Source: Russula earlei (lineage: Eukaryota; Basidiomycota; Agaricomycetes; Russulales; Russulaceae). From it: a stretch of DNA of 64,000 nucleotides. Location: NCBI GenBank assembly GCA_025769875.1, contig JAGFNK010000179.1:30800-94799 (forward strand), given 5' to 3'. Made by a program: the position numbers and the translations under genes. The notes below the pieces were generated by a model, which saw only the letters and a program-made list of their open reading frames with translations, did no database searches and had not been told where the DNA came from. Of the stretch, positions 45,541 to 56,534 are shown one piece after another (position 1 is the first letter of the stretch; every line of letters begins with the position of its first letter).

Positions 45541-46304
45541 TGTTGCGCAGAAAACAGGCCAAGCAACCCACCTTAGAGGTTGTGCTAATGCTCAAGTGAT
45601 ATTGGGGTGTAGAGTGATGTGTATACTTGTCTATGTTGAACCAGAACCCGAATGGATCAAAGAAGGCAAAGACCTTCATACAAGGTTCAAGATCCACTCA
45701 TAGATGTTACGTGTTAGACAGAACTTTAGTATATGTGCTTATGGCAATAGGGTTATGCATACTATGCTATCTATCACAAGATGTAGCCTTATGCTGCATC
45801 TAGAATGTTTCCACATCACGTGTCACTGAGTGCAGCGATATAGTGGACACCTGTAGTCACCTCTTTTGGACTTAGGAACAGCCCTGGGTCATAGAGGTAT
45901 AAATACCATACATGTAGACAAGTATACACATCGCTCTACACCCCAATATCACTTGAGCATTAGCACAACCTCTAAGGTGGGTTGCTTGGCCTGTTAGCTG
46001 CGCTCTATGCTGTGCAACAGTCTACATGTATGGTATTTATACCTCTATGACCCAGGGCTGTTCCTAAGTCCAAAAGAGGTGACTACAGGTGTCCACTATA
46101 TTGTGCACTCAGTGATGCATGATGTGGAAACATTCTAGATGCAGCATAAGGCTGCATCTTGTGATAGATAGTGTAGTATGTGTAACCCTAGTCCCATATG
46201 TGTAACTACTATAGTTCTGTCTAACATGTAATATCTATGAGTGGATCTAGAACTTTGTATGAAGGTCTTCACCTTCTTTGATCCATTTGGGTTCCGGTTC
46301 AACA
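45541..46304 (-). mobile_element. Copia LTR, minus orientation, split by a plus-orientation LTR
   Basis: Outer LTR of the 53340 family, reading TGTTGCGCAG...GGTTCAACA, with a 14-base deletion near its start. It is split at 45633 by the LTR at 45634-46019. To its right, CTCCCCCTTGCTAAGTGCA is the complement of the family's polypurine tract and 3' internal end, so this was the 3' LTR of a minus-strand copy of which only about 35 internal bases are recognisable. Confidence 0.8.
45634..46019 (+). mobile_element. Copia solo LTR (386 bp), plus orientation, nested
   Basis: Inserted in the older minus LTR with a perfect target duplication GTCTA (45629-45633 and 46020-46024). Begins TGTTGAACCAGAACCCG and ends GTGCAACA. 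It has more transitions relative to the 53340 LTR than that element's own two LTRs have to each other. Confidence 0.88.
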
Positions 46305-47205
46305 CTCCCCCTTGCTAAGTGCATCGGTAGATGCTGTGTGTCACCAACTGGGGGCGGTGTCACTGACAAATTGTTTCATGGGTGAAATGTGCATACTGAG
46401 TTGAGCGAGAATGAAGGTTCTTGCAAAAGTCGGGGATCTCAGTGACAACAATGCCAAAGCAATTGTGTACTGCAGAGGGGAGATTCAATTGGTAAGTCTT
46501 TGTGTTCAAAGACTTAAGGATCTGAGAGACTTCCTGGGGCAATTGCTTGATTCCCTGCAAGCCTACAGTCCTGAAGCTATAACCAGTGATATTTCACAGG
46601 AGAACAAACTTAGGGCTTGTTCTTCTTGATGGACAGGTTTATATACATAGGGAATACCATATCAAATAGTATCCTGCTGGTAGGGGTGAGGTGATCAAAT
46701 GAGAACTGGCTGGAAGGTGTGAGGCAGTTGAATGAGAACTGGCTGGAAAGTGCTGGTAAACACAAGTTATACATAAGAGTCATCAGAAACATGAAACAGG
46801 TTCTGTCTGGGTAGGCTATCCTGGTTGCCAGTCCAGTCCAAAGTACTGGTTCTTGTGACATCACCCCCTTGTTAAGGTTCAACCCATGTAAGGGTGGACA
46901 TTTGAAACACAGTGATGAGTGTGATAATGGATTTGATCTGGAGGGACCCAACATATCTTGTGTGCTTTATACTGCTTGTGAGGAACTCTGCAAAGATTGG
47001 ATTTGTGTCCTAGTCAGTTGCACAGGATGCAGGTGACAATTTTGGGGCATTCAACTGTTTTGTGTCCCCCATTGAGACACCAAGAACATTTGTCAGTGGT
47101 TCAAGGGGGAAACTGGTACCAGGGGTCAAGGATAGCCTCTTTAGTGTCTTTGTGCTCTTGCTCTGTGAGTTGTGGCATGGACTGAAATAGGACCCTAGGC
47201 TCTAG
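46305..47205. other. retroelement debris, possible Gypsy 3' LTR
   Basis: Contains the Copia 3' internal remnant (46305-46340), then sequence without clear coding. At 46858-46872 the minus strand reads CAAGGGGGTGATGTCACAAG, a polypurine tract followed by TG, so the 3' LTR of the minus-strand Gypsy probably lies to the left of 46865. LTR limits could not be fixed. Confidence 0.35.
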
Positions 47206-50200
47206 TCAAGCTTTGGCATTAGCTCTTGCCAATTTTATCTCTGAGTCTTGAATTTCCCAGAGCATGTCATGGTAACGTCCTCTGGCAGTGACAAGCTGGT
47301 TGGCTATTTGTTGTGCCTTCTTTATGGCAAAATGATAGCAAAGGACTTTGGCCTCTAAGGACAGATCTTCCTTGAGTGTGAGGGCTTCATTTATCACTTT
47401 GGTATGTTGAAGTCCCTCTTGGAACAGAAAGGCATCTTTGGTAGTAAGAAGGGGGTGAGGGTAGGGATCGGCACGAGCTCAGATGGAAATATGATGAGTT
47501 GGGCAGCCCGGCCCATATGTGGCGATGACAGAAGGGAAGCTGTTAATGAGGTCTGGGAGGACGAATTGTGGGGGAATAGGGTCATCTTCATTCCCAGGGT
47601 TGGGAATTAAAACATCTAGTCCAAGGTTTCCCTCCATCCAGCCTTCTCTGAGTTCTTGTAGTTCTGCAGGAGTGTTAGAGCCAGGGGCAACGGGTGGTAT
47701 ATAGGCAGGGGGAGCTTCATCTTGCTTGAGAGGTGCAGCAGGGGTGAAGTTTTCATTGAGGAGGATGACATTTATTGGGTTTTGGGGAATTGGGGTGTTG
47801 AGTCGAGGGGGAATAGGGATAGGGTCAGGAGAGGGGGAGCGGATGTGATGTGATGGGCTGTGAATTATTGAAGAGTCAGTCCCTTGAGTGGGGGAGTGAT
47901 TGCCAAAGGCATGTAGTATGGTGGGTAGGGTCTCTTCGTGGCAGAGTTCTTGGGCTTGTGCTATCATTGCTGCATGTTGTGCAGCGCGTTGGACTAGAAG
48001 TTGAGTGTTGATGGTTGTGGCAGTGGAGGGAGAGGGTTCCCTAGAGATTGGCAGAGGGATGAGATGTTGTGATCTACCCCTCTTTCAGTTCGTCCTTGAA
48101 ACACTTCTTACTGTTCCCTACTTTTACCCTTGTTCCCTTGGTTACTGTTTCATCCCTTGATGCTGATGATCTCTTATTGTTTCACTTGTTGTGTTTCACC
48201 TATTGTTTGAGCTCCTTTTGCTACTGGTTAGTGCTATCTATTGTTCTGCATATGGTACTGTACAGCCTTGCTAGATACAGTATTTAAGTGCCTGTAGAAG
48301 CTGGGGAATGCCCCAAGCTTAGCTTTGTCCCATTTTCTGTTGCATCCCTTTGCCCTGTAAACTGTCTCTCAAATCACAACTTGTGATTGTGCTGGCTTAC
48401 ACCCTGCTTGACTCAAACACACCTCAGGGAACCCTCATGTTCCTCTTCCTCCTCTGCCTCTCTCTCATCATCCTCCTCTTCTGTGAAACCAGAAGATTGA
48501 CTCTGTCTGTGGACTGAGTCATTGTCTGACTCAGCCTTGAGACGCTAAACCTTTGATCTGGTCTCCTTGAGCCGGCCCCACTGAACCCCTTGAACCAGGT
48601 CACAAGGACTTGGCCCCCACTGAATCTTGAGCTAACGCTCTTATGGCCATGACACTGTAACACGAGAGCAGGAGAATATGGGGGAGTGGGGACAAGTGTG
48701 GCAGAGGAAGCAGTTGGGGAGTTGAGTGTTGAGGACATATCTAGGGGTGTTAGGGGGGAGAGAGGTGAGGAATTGTTGCTTGCGATTGATGGTCTTTTAT
48801 GCATCAGGTCATCCAGCTGTAGTGGAGTAGTATTCTTTTAGAAGTTCTGGGGCATTGAGGTCATGGTGGTCAACCCATGAGTCATCTGATGAAGGGTATC
48901 CCTTCCAATGTATGAGGTATTGAAGTTTATGTGTTCATCCAAACCTTCTAGCATCTAGGATTTCGTATTCTTTTTTGCCTTTGATGATCAGAGGGGGGCA
49001 AGTAAATGGTGTGCCATATTCTTCCGTTTCTATGTAAGGAAGGAGCAGGTTGGCATGAAAGATGTTATGTATTTTCATTGATGGCAGGAGTTGAAGTTGA
49101 TAAACAACTTTTGAAATTTTCTTTGTGATGGGAAAGGGTCCATATCGTTTAGGCATCAGCTTGTGTGTTCCTCATGTCTTGAGGTTTTTGGCTTCTAACC
49201 ATACAAGGGTTCCTTCTTTCATTTCTGGGATGTCAGGTTTTTGGGGTTGTTGTTTGTGTTCTAGAAGCTGTTGTGCATCTTCTCTTGACTCTTCTAGTTC
49301 TTTGAGACAATTGGTGGAAGCAGGTACATTATTGTCTTCTAGATTGATGTTGATTTGAGGTTTGAATCCCATGAGGAGTTCATGTGGTGATCGTTGTGTC
49401 ACCTCATGTTTCCATGAGTTGTGCATGTATTTGGTGATCAGAAGCATTTTTGCCCAGGAATGGGGATGGGTTGTGGTCCAGGGTCTGAGGTATTGTTCTA
49501 GCCAGGCATTCATTCTTTCAGTTTGTCCATTGGTTTGTGAGTGGGATGCAGTGGACATGTTTTGTTTAATGCCTAGGCTTTTACATAAAGCTTTAGAGAA
49601 GTGTGAGGCAAATTGAGGGTCTCTATCAGATATAATTCTTTTAAGGGTGCTGAACCAGGGTACAAGGTGTTTTAGATACTTGTGTGCCATGCCTGTTCCA
49701 TTGATCATTTTGTTGCATGGGATAAATTTTGCTGCTTTGGAACATCCTTGATCAACAATGGTTAGGACACTATTGAATCTGTCTGACTTGGGTAGGTCTG
49801 TGATAAGATCCATTGATATGTATTGAAAGGGGCCTTGTTTTACATGTGTGTTGAGTGGGAAGATCGTGGTTTTCTTTCTAGGTATGTTGGTTTTGGACTC
49901 TTGGCATTTGGCACAGCCTTTGACATATTGTTCTACAAATTGTCATAACTTGGGTCCTTTGTAGTGTTGTTTGATTAGGTTCCAGGTGTTAGCTATGCTG
50001 GGATGTCCTGCAAAAGGGGTGTCATGAAATTGTTGAAGAATTTCTTGTTGTTTGTCTGTTTTGTTGGGTAGGTAAATTTTTTTTGTGAAAATTTTGGGTG
50101 GAAAGAGGGTGGCTTTTTGTTCTTCTGGGATAAATTTTGCTGCTTTGGAACATCCTTGATCAACAATGGTTAGGACACTATTGAATCTGTCTGACTTGGG

Positions 50201-51919
50201 TAGGTCTGTGATAAGATCCATTGATATGTATTGAAAGGGGCCTTGTTTTACATGTGTGTTGAGTGGGAAGATCGTGGTTTTCTTTCTAGGTATGTTGGTT
50301 TTGGACTCTTGGCATTTGGCACAGCCTTTGACATATTGTTCTACAAATTGTCATAACTTGGGTCCTTTGTAGTGTTGTTTGATTAGGCTCCAGGTGTTAG
50401 CTATGCTGGGATGTCCTGCAAAAGGGGTGTCATGAAATTGTTGAAGAATTTCTTGTTGTTTGTCTGTTTTGTTGGGTAGGTAAATTTTTTTTGTGAAAAT
50501 TTTGGGTGGAAAGAGGGTGGCTTTTTGTTCTTCTACCCCCTTGTTAAGGTCCTTATGACAAGAAAGGGTATCTGCAATCATGTGAGTATGCCTAGGGATG
50601 TGTTCCATGGTTATGTTGAAATCTTGCATATATTGCATCCATCTTGCTTGTTGTCCTGTCAGTTTTTGTGGTTCTTTAAAGTATGTGAGGTTTTTGTGGT
50701 TGGTTCTTATTCTTACTGGTTCTTGTGCACCTAGGAAAAATGGTCATCCACTTTTTAATCCAAAGATAACAGCTGCCAGTTCTTTATTGTGCGCGTCATA
50801 GTTTTTTTCTGCATCTAATAATGTTCTGGAGTAGAACGCTATAGGGTGAAGGCCATCTTGGTATTCTTGAGAGTTGACTACTCCTATAGTGAATCCAGAT
50901 GCATCAGTATCAAGGACGAATTGTTTGGTCCAGTCTGGCGTCTGTAGGACTGGGTAAGATGTGCATGTTTCTTTTAATGCTTGGAAGGCCTGTTCTTCTT
51001 TTGGTGTCCATTCCCATTGTCTATTTTTTTTTGTCAAATCATTGAGGGGTCTGGCTTTCAATGAGAAGTTGGGGATAAAATTGCGGTAGGAGTTGCAGAA
51101 TCCCAAAAAGCTTCTGACTTCTTTTAGTGTCTGTGGTGTAGGCCAGTCTTTGATTCCTTTGACTTTGACTGGATCCATGGTTATCTTTCCTTCACCAATA
51201 ATCACTCCTAGGTATTTGACCATCCTTTTGTGGAATTGACATTTTTCTTGTTTAAGATATTAGTCATGCTGTTTTAATTTTAATAGGATCTGATTAACTT
51301 TGGCTTCATGTTCTCTTTCATCATTCTTTGTGCCAATGATAATGTCATCCATGTAGATTTTCAGCCATCCTTGGGCGAGCTCTTCTTGGAAAATGTCATC
51401 CATCATTGTTTGAAAAGTTGCCAGGGAATTGGTTAAACCAAAGAACATTACTGTTGGTTCAAATAGCCCATCACTAGTTTTAAAGGTGGCCTTCCATTCA
51501 TCTCCTTCTTTAATTCTGATGTTGTTGTAGCCCCATCTGACATCGAATTTGGTAAAGAGTTCCTTTCCAGCGAGGGTGTGTATCAGTTTGGGAATAAGGG
51601 GAAGGGGGTAGACATTTGGTATTGTCCACTTGTTTAAATTTCTATAATCTTGTACTGGTCGAAATTTGCCATCCTTCTTTTTAATCAGGAAAAAGCCACT
51701 TGCATATGGAGAATTGGATTGTCTGATTTGCTTCAGTCTCAAGTTTTGCTTGAGAAAATTTCTCTGTTCCTCCTTTCCCTTTGGGGATAATGGGTATACT
51801 CTGCAATTAATCGTAGTAGGGGCATCTGGTTTAAGGTCAATGGGGTGGTCCCATTTCCTTGGTCCAGGGAATCTCTCTGATTCTTTCTCCATGAAAACTT
51901 GGCCAAATGTGTGGTATTG
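47206..51919 (-). mobile_element. Ty3/Gypsy chromodomain retrotransposon (RT, RNase H, integrase, chromodomain), defective
   Basis: Minus-strand pol in several ORFs: reverse transcriptase at 51260-51919 (KFRPVQDYRNLN, LFTKFDVRWGYNNIRI, IYMDDIII), RNase H at 50744-51223 (FVLDTDASGFTIG), integrase zinc-binding segment at about 50351-50640, catalytic core at 49172-49813 (SVLTIVDQGCSKAAKFIP, IISDRDPQFASHF, NGQTERMNAWLEQYL), linker at 48935-49156 (PFPITKKISKVVYQLQLLPS), and a chromodomain at about 48830-48930 (LQYLIHWKGYPSSDDSW). C-terminal coiled/proline-rich ORFs extend to 47206 (TARGRYHDMLWEIQ). Breaks include TGA at 50744, 49943 and 48935, where Trp is expected at least twice, and a 408-bp tandem duplication. 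Not autonomous. Confidence 0.85.
49721..50534. repeat. 408-bp tandem duplication in Gypsy integrase
   Basis: Two adjacent copies, 49721-50128 and 50129-50534, nearly identical (one visible T/C difference, GATTAGGTTCC versus GATTAGGCTCC). The unit spans the end of the integrase zinc-binding segment and the start of the catalytic core (encoding the DLITDLPKSDRFN segment). It ends in the shared GGG at the junction. Confidence 0.88.
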
Positions 51920-52441
51920 TGTTAAGATCTGACTGATCTTATTACCAACTCTTAGTGAAAGAGTTGCTTGATATAGTTTTAGCACTAGACTTTGAATCCT
52001 TTGATATTATCTCAGGAAGAATAGATGTACAAGAAGAGAGGGGCCTCTTTCACTTAGAGTGATCACTAGAGTTTGTTAGATAGTTTCAACAAGATAATTG
52101 TTTCTTGTAAGAGAGTAAGTTGAGTGTAAGGCTCGACTGCTTGGTACAACAGAGTATTTATACAATATCTCAGCAATGGATGATCTGATTTGTATGAACT
52201 TGGGGTGCACATAGCTAAGAACCAGTAGTATCAAAAAACGAAAACCGCAATTTGAAAGCATAAGGAATGACTCACACGTGAGTCATCCTTTCATAGTATC
52301 TGTCATCAAATGGTAAGCAGTGAGTAATCAATCAATAAGCAATCACTAAGCGAATCACTAAGCAGGAGTAAGCACAGATGAGTAAGCAGAGATGAGTCAC
52401 CAACGCATAGGTAAGCAGACAAGAATGTAATAATCCTAACA
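51920..52441 (-). mobile_element. LTR-B solo copy (522 bp) inside Gypsy pol
   Basis: Reads TGTTAAGATCTGACTGATC...ATAATCCTAACA and separates the Gypsy protease region from its reverse transcriptase. The flanking pentamers are TATTG (51915-51919) and TATCG (52442-52446), a target duplication with one transition. The Gypsy frame resumes on the other side. Confidence 0.82.
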
Positions 52442-52997
52442 TATCGAGTGGGAACTATTTGTTGCCAAGTCAGTTGTTTTGTATCCATTTGTGACTCTGC
52501 CAGTTGTTGGGCTATTGTTGTTTTTTGTAGTAGGGTTTGGATCCAGACTTCGTCTCCTTCTTCCCAATCCTTGAGGCTTTTCACCCAGTCTGGTATCTCT
52601 TGTTTCCCAGATAGGGTTATTCTCCCCATTAGCATCCCTTTGGACCAGTTTATTCTTGGATTTGTAGATTCTAGGAAGGGGTATCCTAGAATTAGTTCAT
52701 CTTGTCCAATGTTGGCCATGAGAAATTGGTGCTCATGTCTTTGCCCTAGGAGTTTTAATTCTAGATCTACAGCAAGGGTAATTTTCCCATGCAATTGGGG
52801 GTATTGTTGACATTCTTGACAACTCTTGGTGTTGGTAAATTTCATGTCTTTAGTGTTACTGAGTGGTTTGGGGTCTGGAAGATGCTGGAACACCTGAACT
52901 ATGGACTGTGCTGTTTGCATCATGCATGCATCAGATCTTGACTGTTTATGTCCGTCAATAACACGTTCGGAACGCATTGATCATATCTTTCTGAAGA
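52442..52997 (-). mobile_element. Gypsy protease/linker region (5' part of the minus-strand element)
   Basis: Minus-strand coding for the retropepsin C-terminal region: ITLAVDLELKLLGQRHEHQF and IGQDELILGYPFLESTNPRI, then a linker with TTIAQQLAESQMD. It belongs with the RT at 51260-51919, split by the LTR-B insertion. The gag part is missing to the right, cut near 52,998. Confidence 0.7.
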
Positions 52998-53339
52998 TGT
53001 ACTAAAGAAGCAATGAGTAGCATTGCTTCTGTCCCAGATGTTCCTGTACTGCCACATATGTCGCTTCCTTGATTAGGAAAGTACTTATGACACTGAGATT
53101 GCTACTAGGGAAGCACTTAATGCTTCCAGCACCGAGATCGTTTACATAGAAGCAACCTCGCTTCTATGAGCCGCCTTTGCTTCTATAGCACTGACCAGTA
53201 CTACAGTAGCACAAACCTTATCCCTGTAGGGCTATATAAAGCCCCCAGTTGTAACAGTTGAGCCCTAAGCTCGACTTAGTTTGCCAATCCCAAAGAGTTG
53301 ACTCCTACCCTGTCTGCAGAGCCCCTCTCATCTTGTTGC
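52998..53339 (+). mobile_element. LTR-like segment interrupted by the Copia insertion
   Basis: Begins TGTACTAAAGAAGC and has a promoter-like GGGCTATATAAAGCCC at 53230-53246. It continues after the Copia element as CATACTCCAGAAGGATCTAACA (to about 59210), which would give a 370-bp LTR with TG...CA ends preceding the plus-strand Gypsy coding region. The assignment as that element's 5' LTR is an inference; its partner would lie beyond the window. Confidence 0.4.
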
Positions 53340-53724
53340 TGTTGAACCGGAACCCGAACGGATCAAAGAAGGCGAAGACCTTCATACAAGGTTCAAGATC
53401 CGCTCATAGATGTTACGTGTTAGACAGAACTTTAGTATATGCGCTTATGGCAATAGGGTTACGCATAGTACGCTATCTATCACAAGATGCAGCCTTATGC
53501 TGCATCTAGAACGTTTCCACATCACGCGTCACTTAATGCGCGATATAGTGGACACCTGTAGTCACCTCTTTTGGACTTAGGAACAGCCCTGGGTCATAGA
53601 GGTATAAATACCATACTTGTAGACGAGTATACACATCGCTCTACACCCCAATATCACTTGAGCATTAGCACAACCTCTAAGGTGGGTTGCTTGGCCTGTT
53701 AGCTGCGCTCTATGCTGCGCAACA
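53340..53724 (+). repeat. Copia 5' LTR
   Basis: TGTTGAACCGGAACCCGAAC...TGCTGCGCAACA. Contains a promoter-like GAGGTATAAATACCATAC at about 53600, itself palindromic (GGTATAAATACC), which is probably the core promoter. Confidence 0.93.
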
Positions 53725-53739
53725 GGTTATGGGCCCTGC
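53725..53739 (+). other. Primer-binding site complementary to initiator tRNA-Met anticodon arm
   Basis: GGTTATGGGCCCTGC abuts the LTR. Its complement GCAGGGCCCATAACC matches the anticodon stem-loop of eukaryotic initiator tRNA-Met (yeast: GCAGGGCUCAUAACC), not the 3' acceptor end. This is the arrangement of Drosophila copia and yeast Ty5, which prime from a tRNA half cleaved in the anticodon loop. Confidence 0.8.
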
Positions 53740-53892
53740 AAGCCATGCGCCTTCATCGGCTGCAACGATGGCGAAGCATCCCTGAAGCCTGCATGCTGCG
53801 GCGAGCTAGTCTACCCTATGGGGAGACTATGTCGGCTTGTTTAATACAAATACTCTTACTGACGACCTCTAAGCCCTCTTCTAACAGCTACA

Positions 53893-55467
53893 ATGTCGTC
53901 GTCTCAACCCTCTGCCCCTGTTGTCCCCATCCTCGATGGTGCAAACTATGGTATTTGGTCAAAGGCTATGAAAGCCTACCTCATGTCCGTTGGACTGTGG
54001 GGTTATTGCAATGGCACATTTGAACTGCCAGTCCTTCCTGGACTTCCTCAGGCGCCTCTTGCTGAAGAGATTGCTGCCCAGAATGCTGCTATTGCAGCTT
54101 TGAAAGAATGGAACAAAGGGAATGATATGGCAGTCGGTCATATGGTCCTTAGATCGAGCATCGCGATCCAACAAGATCTTACGTCTTTGGATAACGCTGA
54201 GACAATCTGGAATCGCCTAGACACCCTTTATGGCACGGCGACGACCACCACGATCTATAAGGACTTCAAAGAAGCCATCTCCATCCGCATTAACCCGAGC
54301 CAACATCCTGGCCCACAAATAGATCGGATACACGCTGCATTCCAGCGTCTTACCGCTTCCTCCCTTCACATCCCTGACACCCTGCAGGCGCTGATCATGC
54401 TTGCTGCCATTCCCCAGAAATGGGAAATGCTTGTCCACATTCTTGCTCAGAACTATGAAATAGCCGACCTTAATGCTAAGGACGTCCGAGAGGCTATCGT
54501 CTCTCAATATCAAACTGAGATCAATCGTGGAACAAGCAAGAAGCACAGCGCGCAGAAGCTCTCAGCTGTCAAGCGCAAGCATGGTGACCCTTCCTTCTCC
54601 AATCAGCAGCAGGGCAATAAGCCCAAGCGCGATGAAGATAAGGACAAGCGCCAGCGCGGTAAGCGCGGCGGCAAAGGGAAAGGAAAAGGGAAGGAGAAGG
54701 CCGATAACAGCCATGGTCCCGGACACTCCCACATTGCGGACGTTGCCGCACTTCCACTCCCGACCATTACCACTATCGCCCATCTGGGTCCTTCGGGGAT
54801 CCAACAACGTACCGTCCCAACTGCGACTGACCCTCGCAAACGCACTCACGGCCCTTACAAGGCCTTAAACAAAGCGCTTGATCTTGCTGACGATCTTGGG
54901 GTAACTCCCACTATACAGACAGTCAAGACCCTCGAGCAGCGGATCTCGACTCAATCCGCTGCCTCGACAAGTGCAGTCAAACTTCCGTCGCCCGTCCCTG
55001 AGCCTATGGACCAGGATGATGGCGACTTCGCACAAACAAATACGTCGGATTTATTCGACATATATGACGGTATTCCAGAAGGTGCTGCCACCCCTGAGCG
55101 TGCTCCGACTCCGTCGGATGAAGCGCTTGATTGGGGCAGCGACCCCGAAGATAATGAAGCGTGCGTGCACCTCCCTCTCTCCTTTCACTCGCTAAAGAAC
55201 CTATTAGCATCTCCCCAGCCCCAAAGCGGGCTAGATATGTCTAATAAATGTTCGCTTGTATCATATAATGTACAAATTAGCGAAGGGACTACTTCCCTTC
55301 AAAGTGAATGTAACAAAAATTGTTCGAGATGTAGAGGAAAGCACGACTTGAGTAAAATGGGATCCTTATGGCTCCTTGACTCTGGCGCGTCCGCACACTT
55401 CACCTTCGAAATAAAAGACTTTATAGAGTATACAGCCGGCTTTGCCGCACGAAAGATCCCCTGTTAA
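53893..55467 (+). CDS. Copia Gag and protease start
   Basis: Starts MSSSQPSAPVVPILDGANYG and ILDGANYGIWSKAMKAYLMS, the Copia Gag opening; LDNAETIWNRLDTLYGTATT is the UBN2 segment. A basic, lysine/glycine-rich nucleic-acid-binding stretch (KRGGKGKGKGKEK) replaces a canonical zinc knuckle, with only a Cys-poor CNKNCSRCRGKHD near the end. The retropepsin active site LLDSGASAHF is at about 55374-55403. The frame ends at 55467, four codons after the first +1 lesion in a C4 run (about 55460). Confidence 0.85.
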   Translation: MSSSQPSAPVVPILDGANYGIWSKAMKAYLMSVGLWGYCNGTFELPVLPGLPQAPLAEEIAAQNAAIAALKEWNKGNDMAVGHMVLRSSIAIQQDLTSLDNAETIWNRLDTLYGTATTTTIYKDFKEAISIRINPSQHPGPQIDRIHAAFQRLTASSLHIPDTLQALIMLAAIPQKWEMLVHILAQNYEIADLNAKDVREAIVSQYQTEINRGTSKKHSAQKLSAVKRKHGDPSFSNQQQGNKPKRDEDKDKRQRGKRGGKGKGKGKEKADNSHGPGHSHIADVAALPLPTITTIAHLGPSGIQQRTVPTATDPRKRTHGPYKALNKALDLADDLGVTPTIQTVKTLEQRISTQSAASTSAVKLPSPVPEPMDQDDGDFAQTNTSDLFDIYDGIPEGAATPERAPTPSDEALDWGSDPEDNEACVHLPLSFHSLKNLLASPQPQSGLDMSNKCSLVSYNVQISEGTTSLQSECNKNCSRCRGKHDLSKMGSLWLLDSGASAHFTFEIKDFIEYTAGFAARKIPC

Positions 55468-56534
55468 AACTGCCGATAACACTATATATGTGGAAGGCAA
55501 AGGCGCTGTGTTGCTTCGGCACACTGTCAACTCTAAAACAGTTGTCACGCGCATTTCTCCTGTTCTCTATATTCCGAAAATTAACACTCGGATATTATCT
55601 ATGGGGGAGTTCTTACAACAAGGGATGCATGCATTAGGGAACTAGAAATCATATTTCCCTACGAGAGGACGGACGTATAATCCTGTCCTCTTACCCCTTA
55701 TTCCCGGGTCAAACCACATATTGGTTAGACGCCTCAATTGAAAGCGCGCAAGCGCATTCTCTTATCTACGCGGTAGATTATGATGTCATACACCGACGCC
55801 TTGGCCACCCATCTAAGGATGTCGTAACACGTGCTAAGACACATACCAAGGGTCTCCCTGAAGACCTGAAAATCCCTCAGGAACAGCCGGTATGTCCTGG
55901 CTGCGCGCAAGGCAAAATGCCTGCATCTGCGCACCCCCCTTCTGAAACTCGTGCTTCCGCACCGTTCGAGCGTATCCACTCGGACCTCAAGAGTTTCCCT
56001 GTGAAGTCGTATCATAAGTACGAATATTTCGTCAGCTTCATTGACGATTATTCCTCCTATGCATGGATCACACTCTTAAAAAATAAAAAGTCGACCATAA
56101 TGGCCGTCAAGCAATTCCTTGCTATGGTGAAAAACCAATACAAAGCAGGAATCAAAGAGTGGATGTCCGATGCTGGCGGAGAGTACAAGTCCGAGGCCTT
56201 TGATAACGTCCTAAAGGACGAAGGAATTAAAATCCTGCAAAGTGCCCCATACACTCCACAACAGAATGGACGCGCAGAGCGCTTTATGCGCACTGTAATG
56301 GACAAAGCTCAAGCAATGCGCCTTGAAGCTTGTCTACCTCCCTCCTGGTGGGAATTTGCAGTGAATCATGGGACACACTGTTACAATAGGACACCTGCCA
56401 GACGCCTTCAATGGCGTACACCCTACGAAGTCCTAAAGAACGAGGTCCCTGATATCTCACACCTCAGAGTATTTGGTTGCGGTGCATATGTGCACATACC
56501 AGAAAAGCGTCGAGTCAACAAGCTTTTCGCCTAA
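55468..56534 (+). pseudogene. Copia protease remainder and integrase, frame-broken
   Basis: The sense changes frame at about 55462 and 55640. The pre-integrase segment has VIHRRLGHPSK and CPGCAQGKM (H-H-C-C zinc site). The integrase core shows the D-D-E residues in HSDLKSF, SDAGGEYKS and QQNGRAERFM. The long frame from 55650 ends at a stop after RVNKLFA (56532-56534), at the third +1 lesion in a T4 run. Confidence 0.85.
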
